64,000 bases of DNA, taken from positions 930,001-994,000 of the forward strand of contig NZ_QQRR01000002.1 in NCBI RefSeq assembly GCF_003439925.1. Direction: 5' to 3'. The notes beneath the pieces were generated by a model. It saw only the letters and a list, made by a program, of their open reading frames with translations. It was not told where the DNA came from and ran no database searches. This document shows, in pieces, positions 9,308-17,678 of the stretch. Source of the DNA: Haloprofundus halophilus. Lineage in GTDB: Archaea; Halobacteriota; Halobacteria; Halobacteriales; Haloferacaceae. A program made the position numbers and the translations under genes. Within the stretch, counting starts at the first letter, position 1. Every line of letters begins with the position of its first letter.

Positions 9308-9592
9308 GTGCAACCCGTCGAGCGCTCGAACCCCGAAGGCGTCGACTTCGGGTGGGTGATGCAGGTGACGTTCGTCACGACGATTCTCGTCGGCGCGCCC
9401 GTCGTCGCCGCGCTGTCGACGACGGTGACGCTGCCGACGTGGGAGTCGCGCGTCTCCTTCGCCGTCCGCGTCGGCGCGATCATCTGGGTTCTCGTCGCGC
9501 TCAGCGCGTACGCGTACGCACGGCGCACCGACGCGGGAGACGGCGGGTCGAAGCCGGACGAGGCGGAGTCCGCGGACGACCTGTCGGACTGA
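9308..9592 (+). CDS. DUF5822 small membrane protein
   Basis: A 94-aa protein with a GTG start, two hydrophobic segments (about residues 18-42 and 48-68) and an acidic hydrophilic tail. The motif DFGWVMQVTFVTTI at the start of the first helix is characteristic of a haloarchaeal family that I recall as DUF5822. It is expected in the cytoplasmic membrane with both ends inside; its function is unknown. It lies divergent from panB and converges on the HAD gene with only one nucleotide between the two stop codons. The GTG is preferred because no in-frame ATG precedes the conserved segment and the residues before the first helix match the family pattern. Confidence 0.85.
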   Translation: MQPVERSNPEGVDFGWVMQVTFVTTILVGAPVVAALSTTVTLPTWESRVSFAVRVGAIIWVLVALSAYAYARRTDAGDGGSKPDEAESADDLSD

Positions 9593-9593
9593 G

Positions 9594-10181
9594 TCAGACG
9601 CCGGACGGTCCGCCGCCGACGTACCGGAACGCGACGCCCGCGCGCTCTGCGGTCCGTTCGTCCCGCGCGGAGTCGCCGACGAACAGCGCGTTCTCGGGGC
9701 CGACGCCCAGTTCCCGGAGCGTCGCCAACAGCGGTTCGGGGTCCGGCTTCCGCGTCGCCACCGAGTCGCGTCCGACGACGCTGTCGACGTACCCGGCGAG
9801 TTCGTGGACGTCGAGCGCGATTCGACAGGCGTCCTCGCAGTTGAGCGAGCAGACGCCGACGGGGACGGCGTGGTCGGCGACGCCGTCGGCCAGCGCCAGT
9901 CGCGTCGAGTTCCGCGCGCCGTCGCGCTCGTGGTCCGCGATGACGGCCTCGATTTCGGGGCGCATCTCCTCCTCGTCGGCCAAGTCGAGCATCGCCCAGA
10001 GGTCCATCCCCGCGGCGTCGACGCCGGCGTCGTCGAAGGCGGCTTCGGCGTCGGCGGCGACCCGGTTCCAGTCGACGAGCAGGTCGACGAGCGTCCCGTC
10101 GAGGTCGTAGACGACGGCGTCGTACGCCTCGAACACCGTCGAGTCGTCCGACAGCAGTCTGTCGAGGGAGTTTGCGGTCAC
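9594..10181 (-). CDS. HAD-superfamily hydrolase (phosphoglycolate-phosphatase-like)
   Basis: A 195-aa haloacid-dehalogenase-type phosphatase. Motif I is VVYDLDGTLVD with nucleophile D26 and acid/base D28; motif II is the Ser/Thr in VGVCSLNC; motif III Lys is in TRKPDPEPLL; motif IV is FVGDSARDERTA. The helical cap between motifs I and II marks it as subfamily I (Gph/pyrophosphatase-like). The start is GTG at 10181. Substrate cannot be assigned, though small phosphoesters are usual. It converges with the DUF5822 gene and follows the acyl-CoA dehydrogenase gene on the same strand after a gap of 74 nt. Confidence 0.9.
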   Translation of the reverse strand: MTANSLDRLLSDDSTVFEAYDAVVYDLDGTLVDLLVDWNRVAADAEAAFDDAGVDAAGMDLWAMLDLADEEEMRPEIEAVIADHERDGARNSTRLALADGVADHAVPVGVCSLNCEDACRIALDVHELAGYVDSVVGRDSVATRKPDPEPLLATLRELGVGPENALFVGDSARDERTAERAGVAFRYVGGGPSGV

Positions 10182-10255
10182 TGTGTTCGACTGTGTTCGC
10201 TACCGAAAAGACGGCTTCGGTCGTTGAGGGGTGGCGTTCCGCCAGGTCCCGACGC

Positions 10256-11404
10256 TCAGTCGTCGAGGACGCCGCGCGCGATGATCTCTTTCTGTATCTC
10301 GCTGGTCCCCTCGTAGATGGTCGTGATCTTCGAGTCGCGGTAGAGACGCTCGACGTCGAACTCGGTGACGTAGCCGTAGCCGCCGTGAATCTGGACGGCC
10401 TCGTTGGAGACGTCGACGGCCGCCTCGCTGGCGTGGTACTTCGCCATCGCCGCCGCGACGCGGTTGTCCTCGCCGGCGTCTTCCTGTCTCGCGGCCTCGC
10501 GGACCATCAGTCTGGAGGCGTGGACCTGCGTCGCCATGTCGGCGAACTTGTGGCGGATGGACTGAATCGAGGCGATGGGCTCGTCGAACTGCTCGCGCTC
10601 GTGGGCGTACTCGCGGGCCTCGTCGAGCGCCGACTGGGCGAGTCCGACCGCCTGCGCGGCGATGCCGACGCGACCGCCGGTGAGGATGGTGAACGCCGCG
10701 GAGAGTCCCTTCCCTTCCTCGGTGAGCCGGTTCTCGGCGGGGATGCGCACGTCGTCGAACTTCAGACCGGTGGTGTCGCTGGCGCGGAGGCCGAGCTTCT
10801 TCTCCTTCTGTCCGACCTCGATTCCCGCCTCTTTGGGCACCAGAAACTGCGTCACCGACGAGGGGTCGTCGGGGTCGGTCTTCGCGAAGAGGATGCAGAC
10901 CTCGCCGCGTTCGCCGTTCGTAATCCACTGCTTGTCGCCGTTGACGACGTACTCGTCGCCGTCGCGGATGGCCGTCGTCTCCATCTCCGCGGGGTTCGAC
11001 CCCGCCTGCGGTTCCGAGAGCGCGAACATCCCCACCGGCCGACCGTGCGCCATGTCGGGGAGCCAGCGCTCTTTCTGGTCCTCGGTTCCGAAGGCGGCGA
11101 TGCACTCGGTGGCGAGGCAGTGGACCGACAGCGCCGTCGCGACGGCGAGTTGGCCGTAGGCGACCTCCTCGTTGACGATGCTGTAAGTCGTCCGGTCGGC
11201 GTCGAAGCCGCCGTACTCCTCCGGGACGGTGAGACCCGTGAGGTCGAGGTCGGCCAGGCCGTCCCACACCTCCTCGGGGAACGTCTCGGTCTCGTCGGCC
11301 GCCCGCGCGGTGGGTCGAATCTCCTCGACGGCGAACTCCCGAACGACGTCGCGGATGGCTCGCTGCTCGCCGGTGAGCGACGAGTCCGCCCGTGTAGTTG
11401 CCAT
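10256..11404 (-). CDS. Acyl-CoA dehydrogenase
   Basis: A 382-aa FAD enzyme that oxidises acyl-CoA to enoyl-CoA, feeding fatty-acid or branched-chain amino-acid breakdown. Family signatures include LSEPQAGSNPAEME, the WITNGERGEV flavin-contact region, and near the C-terminus QIHGGYGYVTEFDVERLYRD followed by IYEGTSEIQKEII, which holds the catalytic glutamate (E of YEGTSEIQ). The start at 11404, MATTRADSSLTGEQ, gives the canonical length. It is more like short-chain or 2-methylbutyryl-type enzymes than very-long-chain ones, but chain preference is a guess. No other beta-oxidation gene is adjacent. Confidence 0.95.
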   Translation of the reverse strand: MATTRADSSLTGEQRAIRDVVREFAVEEIRPTARAADETETFPEEVWDGLADLDLTGLTVPEEYGGFDADRTTYSIVNEEVAYGQLAVATALSVHCLATECIAAFGTEDQKERWLPDMAHGRPVGMFALSEPQAGSNPAEMETTAIRDGDEYVVNGDKQWITNGERGEVCILFAKTDPDDPSSVTQFLVPKEAGIEVGQKEKKLGLRASDTTGLKFDDVRIPAENRLTEEGKGLSAAFTILTGGRVGIAAQAVGLAQSALDEAREYAHEREQFDEPIASIQSIRHKFADMATQVHASRLMVREAARQEDAGEDNRVAAAMAKYHASEAAVDVSNEAVQIHGGYGYVTEFDVERLYRDSKITTIYEGTSEIQKEIIARGVLDD

Positions 11405-11477
11405 ACGCTCGGATTCGGTCCCGGATGGAAAAAGATGACCGACTCGCCGTTCGACGCGGGCCGAACCGGTGGCGAGC

Positions 11478-12722
11478 TTACGTCTCCCGAAGCGACTCAG
11501 CGACCTCTTCCGGCGACGCCGACAGCCCGCCGCCCTGCGCGAACGTCGGACTGCCGCCGCCGCCGCCGCCGAACTCGTCGGTGATTTCGTCCACGACGTC
11601 GCCCGCGTCGACCTCGCCGTCGGTGGCGACGACGACGAACGTCGACCCTTGCTCACCCGCGACGGCGATAACATCGGCTCCGTCGCCGACGCGCGACTGC
11701 AGTTCGTCGCCCACTTCGTTCGGCCCGACCCCGGAGACGACGCCGACGCGCCACGTCGCCCCGTTTCGTTCGACGGTCGGCAGGGAGTCCAAGTCGGCGG
11801 CCAGCATCGCCGTCTTCGCCTCGCGTAGCTCGGCGGCCAGCTCCTCCTTGTCCGCTTTGAGCTTGGCGGCGAACTCGGGGAGCTCGACCACGCTCGTACC
11901 GAACGTCCGCGAAGCGTCGAGCGCGGCGCGCTTGACGTCGGCGCGGCGTTCGACGGCCTCGGGGCCGACGGCGAACTCGACGCGGGTCAGTCCCTCGCCG
12001 GGGTTCGACCGACCGAGCACCTCGACGGGGCCGATTTCTCGCGTGTTCGAGACGTGCGTTCCGCCGCAGGCCGCGACGTCCCACGGGTCGCCGCTGCTAC
12101 CGCTTCCGACGCTCTCGTCTCCCCGCCGCGCCGCCGCACCGACAGTGACGACGCGAATCGAGTCGGCGTCGGCCATCACGCCCTCCTCGGTCTTCGTGTT
12201 GAACGCGATGTCCGGGTCGTCGAGCGCGTCCTCCAGCGTGCGCTGTTCCCACGTCACGGGGCGCGACTCCCAGACGGCGCGGTTGACCCGGCGTTCCAGC
12301 TCGACGAGCGTCTCGTCGTCGATGTCGGTCGTCGTGGTGAAGTCGACGCGCACCTTCTCGGGGCTGATGTCGAAGCCGCCGTAACCGAGTTCCGAGAGGA
12401 GGCCGCGTCCCGCGCCGTAGAGCACGTGACTCGCGGTGTGCGCCCGCATGCAGTACGTCCGAAACTCGTCGTCGATGTCGGCGGTGACGGTGTCGCCGGC
12501 CTCGAACGCGGGCGGTTCGTCGAGGACGTGGACGACCTCGCCTTCTCGACTCTGCACGTCGACGACGCGGACGCCGTCCAGCGTCCCTCTGTCGGCGGGT
12601 TGGCCGCCGCTCTCGGCGTAGAAGTACGTCTCAGAGAGCGTCACTTCGCGGCCGTCGACGGCGTCGACGGTCGTCTCGAACGTCCGAACGTCGGGGTGGG
12701 CAGGTGCGAGCGTGGTAGACAT
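11478..12722 (-). CDS. AlaX-like protein with DHHA1 domain (AlaRS-related trans-editing)
   Basis: A 414-aa protein related to the editing and C-terminal parts of alanyl-tRNA synthetase. It lacks the aminoacylation core and begins with the small beta-barrel region (SETYFYAESGGQPADRGTL). The zinc-binding editing site is complete: H95 and H99 in RAHTASHVL, C219 and H223 in CGGTHVSN. A coiled stretch (about 280-320) and a DHHA1 domain ending in a glycine-rich GGGGGGSPTFAQGGG region follow, as in the long AlaX-L type. Such proteins hydrolyse Ser-tRNA(Ala) or Gly-tRNA(Ala). The ATG at 12722 starts the recognisable fold; a short in-frame extension upstream is unlikely. Confidence 0.93.
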   Translation of the reverse strand: MSTTLAPAHPDVRTFETTVDAVDGREVTLSETYFYAESGGQPADRGTLDGVRVVDVQSREGEVVHVLDEPPAFEAGDTVTADIDDEFRTYCMRAHTASHVLYGAGRGLLSELGYGGFDISPEKVRVDFTTTTDIDDETLVELERRVNRAVWESRPVTWEQRTLEDALDDPDIAFNTKTEEGVMADADSIRVVTVGAAARRGDESVGSGSSGDPWDVAACGGTHVSNTREIGPVEVLGRSNPGEGLTRVEFAVGPEAVERRADVKRAALDASRTFGTSVVELPEFAAKLKADKEELAAELREAKTAMLAADLDSLPTVERNGATWRVGVVSGVGPNEVGDELQSRVGDGADVIAVAGEQGSTFVVVATDGEVDAGDVVDEITDEFGGGGGGSPTFAQGGGLSASPEEVAESLRET

Positions 12723-12770
12723 GGACGTGCCAAGACGGCACGCGGACAAAAAGCTACAGAAAGCTCCCGA

Positions 12771-13292
12771 CTACTCGTCGGTCAGTTCGATACCGAGTCG
12801 GTCTTCGAGTTTGCGGACGACGGAGCCGCCGACGCCCGCACGCGTCGCTCGTCCCTCCTCGACCGCGACGAGGTCGCGCTCGCTCACGTCGAGTTCGGCT
12901 GCGAGGTCGCCGGTCGTCAGGCCGGCGTCCTCGCGGGCCTCGGCGACCCGGTCGCCGTAGTCGCGGACGAGATACGGGAGGCGGTCGCGTTCGTAGTTCG
13001 TCCCCTCCTCCTCCCAGTGCTTCGAGTCGCCCTTGCCGGCGTCGTACATCTTCGCCGCGCGCTGGGCGGCGCGCTTCTTTCGGCTGGGTTCGCTCTGGTC
13101 GCGGCCGCGCGACTGGTCGCGGTGTTTGCGCTCTTTGCTCTTGTTCTCGCCATGGCTGGCGCAGTCGGGACACACCATCAGCGTCGCGCCGGCGACGTTC
13201 TCCTGGCGGAGCCTCGAACTCTCCGTGCCGCAGAGTTCGCAGCTGCCGCCGTCGCCGCCGCCACCGCCGCTTCCGGTGGAGTACTTGGGCAT
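12771..13292 (-). CDS. Archaeal multiprotein bridging factor 1 (aMBF1)
   Basis: A 173-aa transcription-associated protein. The N-terminus has a zinc ribbon with CELC (about residue 18) and CPDC (about 41), followed by a basic linker (KSKERKHRDQ region) and a C-terminal XRE-type helix-turn-helix with REDAGLTTGDLAAELDVSE. The zinc ribbon plus HTH order is the aMBF1 layout; in relatives it associates with the ribosome and general transcription machinery. The ATG at 13292 (MPKYSTGSGG) is preferred over 13301 because the TATA box (minus strand GTTTAAAT, 13315-13322) lies about 26 nt upstream, which would make the mRNA leaderless. Confidence 0.92.
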   Translation of the reverse strand: MPKYSTGSGGGGGDGGSCELCGTESSRLRQENVAGATLMVCPDCASHGENKSKERKHRDQSRGRDQSEPSRKKRAAQRAAKMYDAGKGDSKHWEEEGTNYERDRLPYLVRDYGDRVAEAREDAGLTTGDLAAELDVSERDLVAVEEGRATRAGVGGSVVRKLEDRLGIELTDE

Positions 13293-13386
13293 ACCCGCCA
13301 TACTTGCTCTGCTGATTTAAACCCGTGCCCGGCGTGCGACGCGGCGGCCGACGGGGGAAGATCGGATTCAGTCGGCGGCCCCGGAC

Positions 13387-14334
13387 TCAGTCGGCGGTCC
13401 GTGTGACCGGGTCGCTTCGTGACTCGGGGTCGGCGTTCTCGTCGACCGCGCCCCCGGCGGCGGACGCCTCCGCAGCGGGTTCCTCGGCCGGTGTCTCCTC
13501 GGGCGTCGACGCCGAATCGGACGCCGTCGGGATCAACCCGGGAGCGCCGCTCTGTCGAGTGACTGTCCGCATCGCCGTCTTCGGGAACTTGACGGCGACT
13601 TTCGCGCTCTCGGCGGCGAGGTCCCACGCGATTCGGTGCGCCATCCCTCGTCGGGTGCGCGACCAGCGGCCGGGGTGCGCCAACACGTAGAGGTGCGGGT
13701 AGCCGCCGGCTTCGAGCATCTCGGCGACCTCGGCGGTCGAGTGAAGCGTCCCCCAGCCGTCGACTTCGACGTCCCAGTCTCGGCCGGTGTCGGAGACGTA
13801 CCGTAGCTCGTCGGTGCTGTTGCGCCCGGTGTCGATGGAGTACGCCCCTTCGCCGACGAGACCGTACGACTCCAGCGACGGTCCCTCCTCCCACATCGAG
13901 GCGTTGTGTTGCGGCGAGAGCGGACTGCCGTGCGCGCAGACGGTGTCGACCGGGACGAACGCGCGAAACGTCTCCAAGTTCCTCGCAAAGCGGTCGTGCG
14001 CGGCTTCGACGTCGCCTCGCGTCTTCGAGAGGTCTTCGTAGTGGTAGCCGACTTCGTGGCCCATCTCGACGAGTCGTCTCGCTTCCGGGCCGTCGAAGGT
14101 GTACGTCCGGAAGTAGTGGCTCGCCGAGATACCGCGGACCGCCTCGGCGTTCGCCATCGCGTACGACAGCTCCGCCCGTCGGTCGACGTCGTGGCGCATG
14201 ATGACGAACCGCTCGGGCAACTCGCCTTCGTCGGCGAGTAGATACTCGCGGACGGTCAGGAACTCGTATCCCCCGGCCAGTGCCGCGTCGAGTAACCGCT
14301 CGTACTGTCGCATCGAGAAATCGACGAGTCTCAC
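13387..14334 (-). CDS. Polysaccharide deacetylase (NodB-like) family protein
   Basis: A 315-aa member of the carbohydrate esterase 4 fold. The metal-binding motif appears as MRHDVD at 46-51, and a later HxxxxH-like region lies in MGHEVGYHYED (about 98-108), with VCAHGSPLSP as the catalytic-base loop. No signal peptide is visible, which is unusual for a cell-surface enzyme and points to cytoplasmic action on a nucleotide sugar or lipid-linked sugar. The last 50 residues are low-complexity Ala/Glu/Ser. In haloarchaea such proteins often belong to glycan synthesis loci, but no glycosyltransferase is nearby. The minus-strand GATAATAG near 14410-14418 is a possible TATA box. Confidence 0.85.
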   Translation of the reverse strand: MRLVDFSMRQYERLLDAALAGGYEFLTVREYLLADEGELPERFVIMRHDVDRRAELSYAMANAEAVRGISASHYFRTYTFDGPEARRLVEMGHEVGYHYEDLSKTRGDVEAAHDRFARNLETFRAFVPVDTVCAHGSPLSPQHNASMWEEGPSLESYGLVGEGAYSIDTGRNSTDELRYVSDTGRDWDVEVDGWGTLHSTAEVAEMLEAGGYPHLYVLAHPGRWSRTRRGMAHRIAWDLAAESAKVAVKFPKTAMRTVTRQSGAPGLIPTASDSASTPEETPAEEPAAEASAAGGAVDENADPESRSDPVTRTAD

Positions 14335-14589
14335 GGTCGGAACCCCACTGCCCGGCGTGTAGCCGAGCCATCGCGTTCGGTACCTGCCAATGCAGTCATA
14401 CGAACTGAACTATTATCTCAGAGCACATTGTTAGTCGCCAACTGTTTTGTGCGGGGTGGCAAGTGGGCGACAGTGGGCGACGGTAGGCGACGACCGCTCG
14501 GCTCCAGCGCGTCGGTAGTCACGAGATAACGGCACTCATCCGTTCGATTTCGAAGTTTCGAGCCGTGCGAACGAGTGGCGAGGGGTAAG

Positions 14590-14810
14590 GCAAAAATCCC
14601 CGGTAGATGACACCTACCGGCGCGAATGCTGTCTCTCTTGGCATGTGAAGTGCCGTCCGCGCTCGTCCCCCTCTCGGTAGCCGAGAGCCCCGGCTTTTCG
14701 GTGTAGTTCTGGAAAGGATTGTGCGTGGGTGCTTGTCCCTTTGAGGGGTTAGCACCTGCATCGTACTCGGCGGCTACGCCGCCTCGTTTTCGGCGGAACG
14801 AAGTTCCGCC
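14590..14810. ncRNA. Hairpin-rich stretch next to tRNA-Leu, candidate non-coding RNA (strand uncertain)
   Basis: No convincing protein is encoded between the deacetylase start (14334) and the tRNA (14818). Perfect or near-perfect hairpins line up: CCGGTAG-N7-CTACCGG (14600-14620), CTCTCGG-TAG-CCGAGAG (14671-14687), GGTGC..CCCT-TTG-AGGG..GCACC (14728-14756), GGCGGC-TAC-GCCGCC (14769-14783) and GGCGGAAC-GAA-GTTCCGCC (14792-14810). The last two lie just 3' of the tRNA on the minus strand and may be its trailer and terminator. On the minus strand, the first hairpin is followed by GGGGATTTTTG, a plausible stop signal. So a minus-strand RNA reading on from the tRNA is the simplest idea; an independent RNA is the alternative. 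Confidence 0.4.
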
Positions 14811-14817
14811 CTTGCGA

Positions 14818-14902
14818 TGCGTGGGACCGGATTTGAACCGGCGGACCTCTACAGGACAGCGCCCTCAACGCTGCGCCGTTGGCCTGGCTTGGCTACCCAC
14901 GC
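14818..14902 (-). tRNA. tRNA-Leu (GAG)
   Basis: The minus strand folds as a class II tRNA. The acceptor stem GCGTGGG pairs with CCCACGC and is followed by discriminator A at 14818. The D arm reads TAGCCAAGCCAGGCCAACGG, the anticodon stem is CAGCG/CGCTG with loop TTGAGGG (anticodon GAG, leucine CUC/CUU), a long variable arm follows (CTGTCCTGTAGAGG region), and the T arm contains GGTTCAAATCC. The long variable arm and anticodon agree on leucine. There is no intron and CCA is not encoded. Confidence 0.97.
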
Positions 14903-14938
14903 TCGCGCGTGTCTTACTGCACTCCTCCGTTTCGCACG

Positions 14939-14952
14939 GTTCGTTAAAAGCC
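14939..14952 (-). promoter_or_regulatory. TATA box of tRNA-Leu
   Basis: The minus strand reads GGGCTTTTAACGAA across this position, about 40 nt upstream of the mature tRNA 5' end. CTTTTAACG is a typical haloarchaeal TATA element, giving a short 5' leader for RNase P to remove. Confidence 0.6.
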
Positions 14953-15092
14953 CTTCCTTTCGACGGCGGCGTGCCGCCCGTTCGCAGTGTGGTGGTTTCC
15001 CCGATGCGTCGTCGCGTTCGCGGAGCGTCGGTGCGCCGACCAGGGGGCGTCGACAGAGCAACCGTTTTGATGCCCGAACACACAGTTCGAGC

Positions 15093-15653
15093 ATGGAACT
15101 TCGTGTCAGAGACCACGTTCCGGCGACGACCGCCATCCTGACGCTCGTGTCGCTCGGCCTGGTCTTCGGCGCGGCGCTCGGTGCGATACCCGACGTGTTG
15201 CTTCCGACGGCCCCGCAACCGCTGTACGACGCGATTCCCCACGTCAACGCGGTCATCAGCACCGTCGCTATCGGGACGATTATCCTCGGCGTCCGCGCGA
15301 TCCGCCGCGGCGACGTCGAGAGCCATCGGACGCTGATGCTCACCACCGTCGTGTTGTTCGCGACGTTTCTCGTCCTCTACCTGTACAAAGTTATCTCGCA
15401 GGGTACGCAGGAGTTCCCCGGTCCCGCCGCGGTAAATCAGTGGGTCTACCTGCCGACGCTCGCGGTTCACGTGATACTCGCTATCGTCTGCATCCCGCTT
15501 CTGTACTACGTGCTACTGTTGGCTCTGACCCGTCCCACTTCGCAGATTTACGGCACTCGACACAAGCGGATCGGGCGCGTCGCGGCGGCGCTGTGGCTCG
15601 TCTCGTTCGTCCTCGGCAACGTCGTCTACGTGCTCCTCTACGTCGTGTACTGA
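15093..15653 (+). CDS. DUF420 membrane protein
   Basis: A 186-aa integral membrane protein with five hydrophobic segments (about residues 10-32, 45-63, 78-98, 118-142 and 160-182). The layout and the conserved histidines (HVNAVIS, ESHRTLM, LAVHVILA, RHKRIGR) identify the DUF420 family, often found near cytochrome oxidase assembly genes and thought to be related to haem-handling membrane proteins. No oxidase gene is near here. The ATG at 15093 is used because the membrane protein begins there; the open frame upstream runs through the tRNA region. Role in the cell is unknown. Confidence 0.9.
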   Translation: MELRVRDHVPATTAILTLVSLGLVFGAALGAIPDVLLPTAPQPLYDAIPHVNAVISTVAIGTIILGVRAIRRGDVESHRTLMLTTVVLFATFLVLYLYKVISQGTQEFPGPAAVNQWVYLPTLAVHVILAIVCIPLLYYVLLLALTRPTSQIYGTRHKRIGRVAAALWLVSFVLGNVVYVLLYVVY

Positions 15654-15725
15654 CGGCCCGAGACGCGCCCGCACTCGTTGCTCACCGTCGGTGTTTTCAC
15701 AGGGTGAGTGAGGGAGCGGCGAGCC

Positions 15726-17234
15726 TCAGTCGTCGGCGGGCGCTTCCGCGTCGATAGCCGGGCGGGTCACGTCGCGGTCGGCCGTCTCACCGTCGATGTC
15801 GTACGGATACTCGCCGGTGACGCAGCCGAGACAGAGGTCCGCGCGCGATTTCCGGAGACAGTCGGCGATAGAGTCGATAGAGAGATACCCGAGACTGTCC
15901 GCGCCGATCTCGTCGCGGACCTCCGCGACGGAGCGGTCCGCGGCGATGAGTTCTCCGCGGGTGTGCATGTCGATGCCCATGTAACAGGGCGCGACGATGG
16001 GCGGCGCACCGATGCGCATGTGGACCTCCTCGGCCCCGGCGTCGCGCAGGAGTTCGACCAACTGCGTCGACGTCGTGCCGCGGACGATGCTGTCGTCGAT
16101 GAGCGTCACGGTCTTGCCCTCGACGGTGCTGCGAATCGGGTTCAGTTTCAGCCGAACCGCGCGTTCGCGTTCGTCCTGCGTCGGCATGATGAACGTCCGA
16201 CCGACGTACCGGTTTTTCATCAACCCCTCGGCGAACTCGACGCCGTCGTCGTCCTCCGCCCGCGGTTCGCCGGCGGCGGTCGTCTCGCCCGCCGCCTCGG
16301 CGTAGCCGGTGGCGAAGGCGCGCCCGGAGTCGGGGACGGGCATCACCACGTCGGTCTCGACGCCGCTCTCCTCCCAGAGCGCGCGGCCGAGATTCCGCCG
16401 GACCTCGTAGACGAGCGTCCCGTCGATAACCGAGTCGGGTCGAGAGAAGTAGACGTGCTCGAAGAAGCAGTGCGCGGAGTTCTCCTTCTCGACGAGTTGG
16501 TAGGAGTCGAAGCCGCTGCCGTCGTTTTCGAGGACGACGAGTTCGCCCGGTCGCACGTCGCGGACGAGTTCGCCGTCGAGGGTGTCGATGGCGGCCGACT
16601 CGGAGGCGATGACGTAGCCGCCGTCGACTTTACCGATACAGAGCGGACGGTTCCCTTCGGGGTCTCGAACGCCCAAGACGGTGTCGTCGTGGCTGATGGT
16701 GAGCGCGTAGGAGCCGTGGATTCGCTCCATCGTGCGTTTGACGGCGCGGACGAGGTCGGATTCGAGGAGGTTTCGCGCGAGGTCGTGGGCGATGACCTCG
16801 GTGTCGCCCTCGGAGGTGAACGCGTGGCCGAGGTTCTCCAGTTCCGAGCGGAGTTCGTCGGCGTTGACGAGGTTGCCGTTGTGGGCGAGGCCCAACGAAC
16901 CGGATTTGAACGAGACGGCGAACGGTTGCGCACAGCAGCTGTTGACGCCGCCCGCCGTCGGATACCGGACGTGGCCGATACCGGCGGTGCCGCGGAGCGT
17001 CGACAGCGACTCCTCGTCGAACACGTCGCCGACGAGACCCATCTCCACGTGGCTGTGCTGTTGGAACCCGTCGTGGGTGACGATACCCGCCGACTCCTGA
17101 CCGCGGTGTTGGAGCGCGTACAGCGAGTAGTACAACGGCCGCGCGGCCTCGCGTTCGTCGAGCGACACGCCGACGACACCGCACTTCTCGTTGAGACCGT
17201 CTCCGACTCGACGGATATCCCGCCCCTGATGCAT
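15726..17234 (-). CDS. purF: Amidophosphoribosyltransferase
   Basis: PurF makes 5-phosphoribosylamine from PRPP and glutamine, the first step of purine synthesis. The 502-aa product begins MHQGRDIRRVGDGLNEKCGV; the nucleophile is C18, so the first 17 residues are a propeptide removed on maturation, as in Bacillus-type PurF. The glutaminase domain covers 18-240 and the PRPP-binding phosphoribosyltransferase loop is VTLIDDSIVRGTTS near 385-398. Cysteines near the C-terminus (ADLCLGCVTGEYP) may be ligands of an Fe-S cluster as in the Bacillus enzyme. The gene lies downstream of lsm-rpl37e on the same strand but has its own TATA box and a leader hairpin. Confidence 0.97.
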   Translation of the reverse strand: MHQGRDIRRVGDGLNEKCGVVGVSLDEREAARPLYYSLYALQHRGQESAGIVTHDGFQQHSHVEMGLVGDVFDEESLSTLRGTAGIGHVRYPTAGGVNSCCAQPFAVSFKSGSLGLAHNGNLVNADELRSELENLGHAFTSEGDTEVIAHDLARNLLESDLVRAVKRTMERIHGSYALTISHDDTVLGVRDPEGNRPLCIGKVDGGYVIASESAAIDTLDGELVRDVRPGELVVLENDGSGFDSYQLVEKENSAHCFFEHVYFSRPDSVIDGTLVYEVRRNLGRALWEESGVETDVVMPVPDSGRAFATGYAEAAGETTAAGEPRAEDDDGVEFAEGLMKNRYVGRTFIMPTQDERERAVRLKLNPIRSTVEGKTVTLIDDSIVRGTTSTQLVELLRDAGAEEVHMRIGAPPIVAPCYMGIDMHTRGELIAADRSVAEVRDEIGADSLGYLSIDSIADCLRKSRADLCLGCVTGEYPYDIDGETADRDVTRPAIDAEAPADD

Positions 17235-17251
17235 AGGAGTGAGTGTGAGGC

Positions 17252-17310
17252 CCACGGGTAAAAACACCCGTGGTTGTGCTGTATTTCGACTGCTGCCGAC
17301 CACATATATG
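17252..17310 (-). promoter_or_regulatory. purF promoter with perfect leader hairpin
   Basis: The minus-strand TATA element (CATATATG, 17302-17309) predicts a start near 17280 and a 45-nt leader. Inside the leader lies a perfect 8-bp inverted repeat, CCACGGGT-N6-ACCCGTGG (17252-17273), with a T-run in its loop on the mRNA. It ends 18 nt before the ATG. It may be an operator, an attenuator, or the terminator of the upstream rpl37e transcript. Confidence 0.5.
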
Positions 17311-17504
17311 CACAATCGTGGTCAAGCAATCGCCGACTGACCGCCACGGCGACGCGTGTCCACTCGGGCACCGGTCGCCGTCTTTCGGTTAGAGACGTCG
17401 CTGGTGGCAGTCGGAGGAGAACGCGGAGCCAAACGCCGAAACGGGGACGATGGCCGTCGCTTCGGGAGGTAGCTGAGAGAGAAAGAACGTCGCAGGAAGC
17501 GGGG

Positions 17505-17678
17505 TTACTCGCCCGCTTTCGACTGCCACGCGTACTCGCGACGTTTCGCCGACTTGCCGAAGCCGCAGGACGAGCAGACCTTCTTCTTCACGTGGTAGGA
17601 CTTCTCGCCGCAGCGACGACATTTGACGTGCGTCGTCTTGTTCTTCTTGCCCTGACTCGGGGTTCCTGCTCCCGTCAT
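17505..17678 (-). CDS. rpl37e: 50S ribosomal protein L37e
   Basis: A 57-aa zinc-finger ribosomal protein of the large subunit. The sequence starts [20 protein letters not shown] and has the four zinc cysteines as CRRC (20-23) and CSSC (35-38), then [13 protein letters not shown], the family signature. The basic composition stands out from the acidic neighbours, as expected for a protein buried in rRNA. The ATG overlaps the stop of the lsm gene (ATGA at 17675-17678), the conserved archaeal lsm-rpl37e arrangement. Confidence 0.97.
   Translation of the reverse strand: MTGAGTPSQGKKNKTTHVKCRRCGEKSYHVKKKVCSSCGFGKSAKRREYAWQSKAGE

Noticed and set aside
14723..14735. Exact 13-base match (inverse) to the RNA candidate at 49301-49313
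   Set aside because: Dozens of 13-base matches are expected by chance within a 64-kb GC-rich window, so it is not evidence of kinship.
14519..14761. 80-aa minus-strand frame across the hairpin region by tRNA-Leu
   Set aside because: Basic, Arg/Pro/Thr-rich composition unlike haloarchaeal proteins; the hairpins explain the region better.
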